Assembly (NCBI GenBank): GCA_002839435.1
Contig: PGYA01000004.1
Location: 88,279-152,278 of the forward strand
Origin: Candidatus Riflebacteria bacterium HGW-Riflebacteria-2
GTDB taxonomy: Bacteria > Muiribacteriota > Ozemobacteria > Ozemobacterales > Ozemobacteraceae
DNA length: 64,000 bases
Reading direction: 5' to 3'
Each line of letters opens with the position of its first letter. The first letter of the stretch is position 1. Below are positions 56,649 through 64,000 of the stretch, piece by piece. The notes beneath the pieces were generated by a model, which saw only the letters and a list, made by a program, of their open reading frames with translations, ran no database searches and was not told the origin of the DNA. A program made the translations under genes and the position numbers.

Positions 56649-57010
56649 TTAATTTGCCTCCTGTGTCCTTATTTTGTGCAGCTGCGGTTTCTTGCAGTAT
56701 CTGTCGATTGTCTTGTGGTTCTCTCAAGAATATCGGTAAAAACGCCCCTTCTTCTGAAAGAAAAACAGTTGAATCATAATAAATCCCGCGCTTTATTATC
56801 ATTAAATAGATAGTTTGTGTATTTATCTCTAATATTTTGATAATCATTATGGTGATTATTCTTTTATGTTGATTTTTTTAGTCATTGTTAATATAAAGCT
56901 GATATTTAAGGCTGCGTGACAAATTATCATTGTGAGAGCGGATTTTTTGCAACTTATCGTTCAAGTTATGTTATAATCTGCCGATAAAATTCCAGCCAGG
57001 AGAGATACAT

Positions 57011-57577
57011 ATGGCTATTACAGCGAATGATCTGAGAAAAGGCATGGTTATCATCTATAACGGCGAATTGTGCCAGGTTATAGATGTCGAGTTCGTTCGT
57101 CCAGGTAACTGGCGGGCAATGGCTCAGGCCAAGCTTAAGAGTCTCAAGTCGGGTTCTATCTTCATGCAGCGCTATCAGACGACCGAAAAGGTGGATGAGG
57201 CAACTGTTGAAACCAGGCAAATGCAGTATCTGTATTCTTCCGATAATTTCCTGCATTTCATGGATACACAGACTTATGAGCAGATGGAAATGGAACTCGA
57301 CATACTGGGTGACCAGACGAAATTTCTCAAAGAACAGATGGAGCTCTATGTCAAGATTTACGAAGGCAAGGCAATTGGAGTAGAGTTGCCACCTTCGGTA
57401 GAACTTGAAGTAATTGAAGCTCCGCCTAACGTCAGAGGAAATTCTGCCAGTGGTACCAATAAGCCGGTGGTTTGTGCCGGTGGTCATGTTGTAACTGTGC
57501 CCATGTTTATCGAAGCTGGTGAAGTGATCAGAGTAGATACCCGCACCGGTGATTATCTTGAACGCATGAAAAAATAG
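57011..57577 (+). CDS. efp: Translation elongation factor P
   Basis: AITANDLRKGMVIIYNGELCQVIDVEFVRPGNWRAMAQAKLKSLKSGS...VDTRTGDYLERMKK; TATAAT at 56972-56977 upstream. Confidence 0.95.
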   Translation: MAITANDLRKGMVIIYNGELCQVIDVEFVRPGNWRAMAQAKLKSLKSGSIFMQRYQTTEKVDEATVETRQMQYLYSSDNFLHFMDTQTYEQMEMELDILGDQTKFLKEQMELYVKIYEGKAIGVELPPSVELEVIEAPPNVRGNSASGTNKPVVCAGGHVVTVPMFIEAGEVIRVDTRTGDYLERMKK

Positions 57578-57727
57578 AGCATGCCGTGCTCTAGGTTGAT
57601 CTCACCTGCAGAGTGTTTGCTCTGAGATTTTGACTAAAAATTAGTCGCTCCGTCGGCTGGATTTTATTTACAATTCATCTGTTTTGTTGAAATATCTTTG
57701 ACAAAGTGATGATGTTTATTAGTATTT

Positions 57728-59113
57728 ATGCCGAATCGGAAATCTCGTAAGCTGCCCTTCGCAGGGGAGGAAGTTAAACCGATGAGATTGCTTAAAAGGC
57801 AACCAGGACTGCCGTTTTTGATGGCACTGGGAGTATTATTGATTTTATCAGCCAGTTTTCTGGCTGTTCAACTATGGTCGGATAAAGCTTATCGTGGTGC
57901 CGTTGAGGCGCTGGAGGCTCCGGTGATGCCTCCCTCCATGCCAACTTCACGAAAAGGCAAGTCCGCGGCCTTGCTTGATAAAAAAATCGAGAAAGCCAAG
58001 ACTGTGGCAGCCGTTGAAGTCGTGACTGCACCAGATATCCAGAAGACAGAAGATATTTCCGAGCCTGTAGCGGTGGCGGCGCCTGAGCCAGAAAAAGCCA
58101 GACCAGTTGCGTTGAAGCCAGCCAGACTTCCCGAAATGATTGAAGCTCCAGCCATGCCCCCGAACGCTGGAGTCAGGGAAAAACCCGTTAAACCTGCAGC
58201 AAAAGCGACTGCGGCCAAGGAAGCTGTTGAAAAGCCCACAGCGCCAGTGGTCAGACCCACAGAGGTTAAGACTGTAGAGCCTGTTACTACGGTTGTCGCT
58301 GAGCCTCTAGTTGAAGAGCCTGTCTCGAAAGTAGCTGCAGCTGAATCGAAAACCCCTGTAGATTCCGCTCCAGCGGCAGTGGCGCCGGCGAAAAAGCCTG
58401 TTTCTGCATCTCTAGTTAGGGAGCCTGCAGCAGAACCGCAAAAAGCTGCTGCCCCACGAAGAAAAGCAGTCAGGGTCGAAGATGAAAGCGAAATTCCTCA
58501 GGAATGGAACTGGTTTGACACTCCGCTCAAGCTCGAATTGAGCCATGGCCATGTTGAAATCGTTCCTGCTACCACTCCTCGTGTGGTAAGGCTTGTGACT
58601 GTATCTGCCAGACTGCCTGAAACAGATATGCCAGTCTCTCTGACAGGCGGGTCCTCGGTGTCCGTAGATGCTGCTGTTGCATTGGATAAACCCTTCGTAA
58701 CCGCGCTTGCTCGCATGGTAAGACTCCGCAAGGTTCGAGCGGCAGCTATCGCGAAAGATCCCGAGCTTGAAAAGGCTGTTCTGGCGCGGAGATCCGAGTC
58801 TCTTGCAAAGCTGCAGGAAACCGTAGCAAGGCTTTCTGATAGACTTGTGTCTCCCACCGCTTCTACTTTCGAATCACCTATCACAGTTGATAATGGCAAT
58901 ATGCCCATTGAAGAAGATTCTGTGACCGCTATTGCACAGGAAAACAGCTCATCTGAAGCTACAACGGTTGTTGTAGAATCAGAAAAGCCCATTGTAAGCG
59001 CATCGGATACAGACGAGCATAAGTTTGTGCCCTACTACGCAGGCTCCGGGTCTGAGCTCAGCCACAGGATTAATGATCTGGTCAGCAAAGGATTCGGTTC
59101 CAGGCGCAGATAA
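57728..59113 (+). CDS. Single-TM protein with long Ala/Pro/Val/Lys-rich extracytoplasmic region, unknown function
   Basis: TM LPFLMALGVLLILSASFLAVQLW followed by low-complexity A/P/V/K/E-rich sequence; start may be 57782. Confidence 0.65.
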   Translation: MPNRKSRKLPFAGEEVKPMRLLKRQPGLPFLMALGVLLILSASFLAVQLWSDKAYRGAVEALEAPVMPPSMPTSRKGKSAALLDKKIEKAKTVAAVEVVTAPDIQKTEDISEPVAVAAPEPEKARPVALKPARLPEMIEAPAMPPNAGVREKPVKPAAKATAAKEAVEKPTAPVVRPTEVKTVEPVTTVVAEPLVEEPVSKVAAAESKTPVDSAPAAVAPAKKPVSASLVREPAAEPQKAAAPRRKAVRVEDESEIPQEWNWFDTPLKLELSHGHVEIVPATTPRVVRLVTVSARLPETDMPVSLTGGSSVSVDAAVALDKPFVTALARMVRLRKVRAAAIAKDPELEKAVLARRSESLAKLQETVARLSDRLVSPTASTFESPITVDNGNMPIEEDSVTAIAQENSSSEATTVVVESEKPIVSASDTDEHKFVPYYAGSGSELSHRINDLVSKGFGSRRR

Positions 59114-59132
59114 ATACGGATCAAGCTCCGCT

Positions 59133-59172
59133 GCGGCGGCTCTGCAAAGAACTTGCAGAGCCGCCGCTTTTT
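59133..59172 (+). terminator. Rho-independent terminator
   Basis: GCGGCGGCTCTGCAA agaac TTGCAGAGCCGCCGC TTTTTATT. Confidence 0.92.
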
Positions 59173-59508
59173 ATTCCCTGATTTGCCGGGAATCACAATC
59201 TCTTATCGGAAGCTGATCGTTTCGGGTATAAAAATGGTAGTGATTTCGAATGATTATTACGTGCTAAATAAAAAAATATGCATAATAATAAATAAAGCTT
59301 TGTTTATTATTGCGAAAACAGGGTGTTTTGGTGTGAATGGTGTTTGGTTTTGGGATAAATATTTATTTTTTAATAAAATTTACCGCCGTCTCGGCAAAAG
59401 TCGCTTCGCGGCATTGTGAAATATTATAAATGATTGTTTGTATTAGGGTGGGGTTTCTCGATCTGCATGGTTCATTGGCGAAGGATTAACACAAGGAGAA
59501 AAACCAAA

Positions 59509-59759
59509 CTAGTACTCTGTCACATTTGAATTACATAGTAAAATCAAGCTGACTACAAAACAGATTTAGCAGACACAGTAAGGGCGCAGGCGTGCTTCTC
59601 ATGAGCGAAATTTCGAGCCAGGCAACTTGACGCAGAGCCATAGCTAGCCAATAACTCTCTCGCCTGGCGAGAGTGGAGCGAATGAGATCACGCCGAGAGC
59701 CCGGCATAAGCGGTATACCACGTATCGAATTCTTAAACTCTTATGTGACAGAAGACTAG
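59509..59759. mobile_element. Putative 251-bp MITE-like element with imperfect terminal inverted repeats
   Basis: Left CTAGTACTCTGTCACATTTGAATT; right end reverse complement CTAGTCTTCTGTCACATAAGAGTT. CTAG at both borders; no ORF inside; internal hairpin CTCTCGCctgGCGAGAG. Confidence 0.65.
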
Positions 59760-59950
59760 CCCTCTGGCAAAATTGAATATGTGCTTACAAATCGTCGTTG
59801 CGACAAATGACCTGGTTAAATCACGGTGTTTGTATTTTTTTTATGGCACGAGAGATGAATTGTGCGGATCATATTGAGAGCCGCAAAAAGTTGATTGGGC
59901 AAAAATATGTTAGAACTCATTGTTAAATTTGGGTTATAATTCACCTGTAA

Positions 59951-60457
59951 TTGAAATGGATTCCGGATACACCATCATGTTCCCGTTGCAAGATGCCTGA
60001 GGACGGTCTGGAGACAATGCTGGAAGAACCAATTATAAAGCCAGTTGTGATAGGTTTTGGTGAGTCGGAAGACCCCATGCCCGATCGACCTCAGCTTACC
60101 GGTTACCGGATATTTGCCGGTCCATGCCGGGAATGTCATTGTGCCGGCAGAAAACTGCTTCCGGCCGGAAGCAGGCTTACTCTTGTCTGCGACAAGTGCC
60201 GCTCTATTCAGGAAACAACGCTTTTAACGACGGACTGGTCTGAAATTACATATATTTACTGGTGTAATTCATCGAAATTTGTTACAGATACTGTTGAGCT
60301 TAATGATGCAGATCGACAGAGTATCGAACAGGCCATAGAGGTTCTTGGCGGTGAGTATGAGATACCACACTGGGCGGTTATGGTTGTTGCCGGTCGATGC
60401 ACTTGCAGTGAGCAGTGTGTGAACTTTGCCTGCCCGTATCTGGTAAAATCTTCCTGA
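59951..60457 (+). CDS. Cys-rich (zinc-ribbon-like) protein, unknown function
   Basis: TTG start; CSRCKMP, CRECHCAGRKLLPAGSRLTLVCDKC, CTCSEQCVNFACP. An alternative ATG start near 59994 is possible. Confidence 0.6.
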   Translation: MKWIPDTPSCSRCKMPEDGLETMLEEPIIKPVVIGFGESEDPMPDRPQLTGYRIFAGPCRECHCAGRKLLPAGSRLTLVCDKCRSIQETTLLTTDWSEITYIYWCNSSKFVTDTVELNDADRQSIEQAIEVLGGEYEIPHWAVMVVAGRCTCSEQCVNFACPYLVKSS

Positions 60458-60470
60458 CCTGGAGAAAAAA

Positions 60471-61385
60471 ATGCTTAAACACAGCCTTGTCATAAATCGT
60501 GAAGTCCGTGATGCAATAGCCGAAAATAAGGCTGTTGTTGCGCTGGAATCGACAATCATCTCGCATGGAATGCCCTATCCTGAAAATGTTGAAACGGCAA
60601 AACTTCTTGAGCAGACTGTGCGTGATAACGGTGGAGTTCCGGCCACCATAGCACTGCTGAACGGCAAGATTCACATAGGTCTTGCTCCGGACGAACTGGA
60701 ATTTCTAGCCACCGATAAGAATATTTCCAAGGCTTCACGGCGCGATCTGCCTTTTCTGATGGCGGGCGGACGGCACGCTGCTACTACCGTTGCTGCAACA
60801 ATGATCTGTGCCAATCTGGCCGGAGTAAGGTTTTTTGCGACAGGCGGCATTGGTGGGGTACACCGAGGTGCCGGCGAGACCATGGATATTTCGGCAGATT
60901 TGCGTGAATTTGCCGAAACTCCGGTTCTGGTTGTTTCGGCTGGAGCCAAAGCTATTCTGGATATTCCGCTCACAATGGAATATCTTGAAACCATGGGAGT
61001 TCCGGTTCTTGGCTATTGTACAGATGAAATGCCGGCTTTTTATTATCCAGGGAGCGGCGTTAAGGTGCCGGTTCGCGTAAATTCAGCGGGAGAGGCTGCT
61101 GCTGTTTTCAAACATTCTCTAAGTATGGGTTACCGTAGTGGCATTCTGGTTGGCAATCCGGTTCCGCTTGAGGACTCGCTGGATCGCGACAAGATCGAGG
61201 CAAGCATCGGGCAGGCTCTCTCTGAGGCGCAGACTTGTGGCATTATCGGGCAGCAGGTAACACCATTTCTACTTTCGCGACTTAACGAAATAACCGGTGG
61301 CGAAAGTCTGAAAACCAATATTTCTCTGGTGCGTAACAATGCTGCGGTGTGCACAAAAATTGCTGTTGAATTTTTTAAGAATTGA
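60471..61385 (+). CDS. psuG: Pseudouridine-5'-phosphate glycosidase
   Basis: VVALESTIISHGMPYPENVETAKLLEQTVRDNGGVPATIALLNGKIHIGL...RRDLPFLMAGGRHAATTVAATMICANLAGVRFFATGGIGGVHRG. Confidence 0.95.
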   Translation: MLKHSLVINREVRDAIAENKAVVALESTIISHGMPYPENVETAKLLEQTVRDNGGVPATIALLNGKIHIGLAPDELEFLATDKNISKASRRDLPFLMAGGRHAATTVAATMICANLAGVRFFATGGIGGVHRGAGETMDISADLREFAETPVLVVSAGAKAILDIPLTMEYLETMGVPVLGYCTDEMPAFYYPGSGVKVPVRVNSAGEAAAVFKHSLSMGYRSGILVGNPVPLEDSLDRDKIEASIGQALSEAQTCGIIGQQVTPFLLSRLNEITGGESLKTNISLVRNNAAVCTKIAVEFFKN

Positions 61386-61397
61386 TAGGAGACATCT

Positions 61398-61748
61398 ATG
61401 AATCCTGAAAACATGATCGATTATATTGAGATTCCTACTTCGGATATTGAGGGCACTAAAAAATTCTTTGCTGCTTTGCTGGGTTGGGAATTTGAAGATT
61501 TTGGTCCGGCTTATTCCTGCTTCAATGATGGCCGCCTTAAGGGTGGATTCTACGAGTCTGACAAGATTGCCAGTCCGGGAGTCGGTTCGATTCTGCTGGT
61601 ATTTTATGCTGGCAACCTTGAGTCGATGTGCGAACAGGTTCGTGGTCTTGGGGGCAGAATAACCAAAGAGATTTTCACCTTTCCGGGCGGACGCAGATTT
61701 CACTTTGCTGAGCCGTGCGGCAATGAATTTGCTTTCTGGGCAGAATGA
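61398..61748 (+). CDS. VOC (glyoxalase/bleomycin resistance) family protein
   Basis: MIDYIEIPTSDIEGTKKFFAALLGWEFEDFGPAYSCF...HFAEPCGNEFAFW. Confidence 0.9.
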   Translation: MNPENMIDYIEIPTSDIEGTKKFFAALLGWEFEDFGPAYSCFNDGRLKGGFYESDKIASPGVGSILLVFYAGNLESMCEQVRGLGGRITKEIFTFPGGRRFHFAEPCGNEFAFWAE

Positions 61749-61836
61749 CATTACCGATCAGGGGCTGGCTTTGCCTCTGGTAAGCCGGTGCTGGACTGTC
61801 GTTCTTTCTTCGCAATGATGATCGTTTTGGGGCAAG

Positions 61837-62367
61837 GTGATCGGGACTTTTTTACTAAATGGAGGGCGAACAGGGTTGCCACAGGAACTGGTTATACATA
61901 CTCCGGAAAATGCTGAAATTCGCGTGCCGCTTGCCGGAATGTTCAGTCGGGCAACTGCCTTTGTTTACGATTTGGGGATACAGGTCGCTCTGCTTGTTGT
62001 AGAGCATATTGTGTTCATAATGATCCTGGACAACGTTCGCTGGAGGAGTAGCCTGTTATATCATTTGGGTGTAGTGCAGGGCTTCTATCTGATTGTGGTT
62101 TTTGTTACGATTTTCGGGTACTATACCTTTTACGAATTGTTCAAAAACGGGCAGACGCCGGGTAAGAAGGCTTATGGTCTGCGGGTTGTCTCTTTGGGCG
62201 GTCAGCAGGTTGGTCTTTTCAGTTCTTTTCTTCGCAACTTCCTGCGAATAGCCGATTTTATGCCTTTTTTGTTTTTTGCCGGCGTTGTTTCAACGCTGAT
62301 AACTGAACGGCATCAGCGAATTGGTGATCTGTTTGCTGGAACAGTCGTGATCAGGACGGAGGAATGA
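61837..62367 (+). CDS. RDD-family membrane protein (likely start TTG 61876 with SD ggagg at 61861)
   Basis: PLAGMFSRATAFVYDLGIQVALL...YYTFYELFKNGQTPGKKAYGLRVVSLGGQQVG...ERHQRIGDLFAGTVVIR: RDD signatures. Confidence 0.88.
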   Translation: MIGTFLLNGGRTGLPQELVIHTPENAEIRVPLAGMFSRATAFVYDLGIQVALLVVEHIVFIMILDNVRWRSSLLYHLGVVQGFYLIVVFVTIFGYYTFYELFKNGQTPGKKAYGLRVVSLGGQQVGLFSSFLRNFLRIADFMPFLFFAGVVSTLITERHQRIGDLFAGTVVIRTEE

Positions 62368-62376
62368 CGATCTGAA

Positions 62377-63408
62377 ATGACGACGCCACTGATTGACAAC
62401 AGCGATCAGCGTTTTTCGGCTTCACTGGACAATCTTGAGAGTGGAGAATCGCCCCGTCGTCGCCAGGCTATGGCTTATCTTGAGAAGCTGGGTGGATTAC
62501 GCGCATTTCAGGTAGCGGCCGCTTTGACTGGAGACGCTGATCTGGTTGTGGCAGCGACGGCCCGGCGAATCTGTAGTGAAGCCTCTAAGAAAGGGCTGAT
62601 TCTGCGAACTCGTTTGCAGGCGCAGCCTCTTGCGCAGACAGTTTCTATCAAAAATTTTTATCAGCTTCTTGATGAAGTCGTGTTCATAATACGCCGGAAC
62701 CTGACCGGGGTGGTGTTGGACTCTTTTTTGTTTTCCATTCCCAAGTTTGTGCTGGTGACGGTGTTTTTTTTATGCCCCTATTATGCGGCGCTGGCTGAAC
62801 TGGTTGCCCAGGCATGGGTGATTATTCCCGCAGTTGTGCTGTATGAGCTGTTCTGGCGGCCTCTAGTCTGGAGTTCTACCGGGATGGCTATTTTGGCCGG
62901 TTTTCCCGAGAACGCCATGCGTCGGCAGTCTTCCAGATTGAGTGGCAGCGCGCTCTACTGGCAGATGCTACGCTCAGGACTGGTCGAGGCTGTTTTTTAT
63001 GTGTTCTTGCTGATGGCGGTATTTGCCTGGTATCTAGGTTTTGCCAGAGATTTATGGCCTGCTGCCATTGCATTTATTGTGTGGTTCGCAATCTGGGTAG
63101 ATTCTTCATTGACGATGGCGGCCAAGATCCTTGTAGCGAAGCCCGGGGCACAATTATTGTGGCGGTCGGGGTACATCGGCCATTTCTGGCTTTCACTGAA
63201 ATTTGGCGTGGTGCTCGCCTGCCTGTATTTCGTCATCACTGGCAGCGCTGTCAGTCTACTCTGGTTGTTTGGCCTTGACAACGTACTGGACTGGCCTCGG
63301 CTGTTTCTGTCTGGTTTCGTTATTGCCGCTGATGCTCTGCTGGATCCTTTTGTAATGGGTTATCGAATACTGATGGCAAGGCTTGCCCTGGATCCGAGGT
63401 GCCTATGA
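62377..63408 (+). CDS. Multi-TM membrane protein with short soluble N-terminus
   Basis: About 6 hydrophobic segments; N-terminal HEAT-like SGESPRRRQAMAYLEKLGGLRAFQVAAAL. Follows the RDD gene. Confidence 0.65.
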   Translation: MTTPLIDNSDQRFSASLDNLESGESPRRRQAMAYLEKLGGLRAFQVAAALTGDADLVVAATARRICSEASKKGLILRTRLQAQPLAQTVSIKNFYQLLDEVVFIIRRNLTGVVLDSFLFSIPKFVLVTVFFLCPYYAALAELVAQAWVIIPAVVLYELFWRPLVWSSTGMAILAGFPENAMRRQSSRLSGSALYWQMLRSGLVEAVFYVFLLMAVFAWYLGFARDLWPAAIAFIVWFAIWVDSSLTMAAKILVAKPGAQLLWRSGYIGHFWLSLKFGVVLACLYFVITGSAVSLLWLFGLDNVLDWPRLFLSGFVIAADALLDPFVMGYRILMARLALDPRCL

Positions 63409-64000
63409 AATATCTGGTGCTGTTTCTGCTGTTTCTTGTCTCGCCTCTGAGCGCCGAGGAAATAGTTTTCGAAGATTTTTCGCTGCTGACCCGACATTTA
63501 CAGACCGCGATGTCGGGTAGCGAAGACTTTCGCTTGAGTGCTTCGGCTGTTGATCTGGTAACACGAATTTCCGATGTGACGCACGTCAGGGTGGCTGATC
63601 GGCTTTTTGTGATCGATCTCAGATGGGTTGCTGATGTTGGCGAAGCGATGGCAGGGGAGCAGTCAGAGGCGCGTCGCAAGCTTCTTTTGGTTAATCTCGT
63701 CGATACGCTGAATGGTCTTCAGCAGGAGTTTCAGTCGAATTATTCCGAAAACGCGGTGTCGCGCCAGGAAATGAAAGATGCTCTCGACAGGGTTATTGCC
63801 AGAACAACTGAAATCAGGGTGTCGGGAAATACGCAAGCGGGCCCGGGTCTTGAATGGTGTGGGCGTCCTGGCGTCGTGTCTGAATATGCCGGTGGCGAAG
63901 CCATCAGTATTATCAGCATGCCTGCTGCCGGCGGTTCATCTTCTCCCGGATCTTATCACGGCGGATCCAGTGGTGGGTCAAGTGGCGGTGGCGGGTCGAG
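63405..64000 (+). CDS. Exported protein, partial (runs off window), Ser/Gly-rich C-terminal stretch
   Basis: Manual translation from ATG 63405, 4-bp overlap with the previous stop: MKYLVLFLLFLVSPLSAEEIVFEDFSLLTRHLQTAMSGSEDF...GGSSSPGSYHGGSSGGSSGGGGS, open to the window end. Confidence 0.7.
   Translation, partial: MKYLVLFLLFLVSPLSAEEIVFEDFSLLTRHLQTAMSGSEDFRLSASAVDLVTRISDVTHVRVADRLFVIDLRWVADVGEAMAGEQSEARRKLLLVNLVDTLNGLQQEFQSNYSENAVSRQEMKDALDRVIARTTEIRVSGNTQAGPGLEWCGRPGVVSEYAGGEAISIISMPAAGGSSSPGSYHGGSSGGSSGGGGS

Overview
The window is a dense bacterial chromosomal segment with long ORFs and short intergenic gaps. No rRNA, tRNA or CRISPR array was seen. From left to right:

(1) A minus-strand flagellar operon: fliK, flgD, a TIGR02530-like gene, flgE, flbD, fliL, fliM, fliY/fliN, cheY and a partial fliO. 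motA and motB are not present between flbD and fliL.

(2) An M23 peptidase, then two tandem FecR-domain paralogs, a beta-barrel-like protein and a lipoprotein.

(3) A plus-strand cluster: an orphan Cache/HAMP-type sensor, an MFS (NTT-like)/HEAT-repeat fusion, a PhnD-like binding protein, a TIM-barrel protein and a TPR protein.

(4) A protein with a Rho-N/SAP-like N-terminus, AT-hook motifs and DUF4912, next to a GH57 glucan-branching-type enzyme.

(5) A CHASE2/adenylate cyclase split by an apparent +1 frameshift, RNase D, and a strongly promoted C25 (gingipain-like) peptidase.

(6) A minus-strand run of rimO, pgsA and pgpA.

(7) uppP, ftsK and two adjacent giant TPR proteins (1616 and 1535 aa), closely spaced or overlapping.

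(8) efp, psuG, VOC, RDD and membrane-protein genes.

Non-coding items of note are a 251-bp MITE-like element with terminal inverted repeats, an 11.5-copy TCGTAA hexanucleotide tract between divergent genes, a 27/54-bp higher-order minisatellite inside fliY, a palindromic intergenic repeat, and an unexplained structured leader before flgE. The gene content (giant TPRs, FecR pair, C25 peptidase) is compatible with a deep-branching lineage such as Riflebacteria/Ozemobacteria. That assignment is a guess from memory and was not tested.
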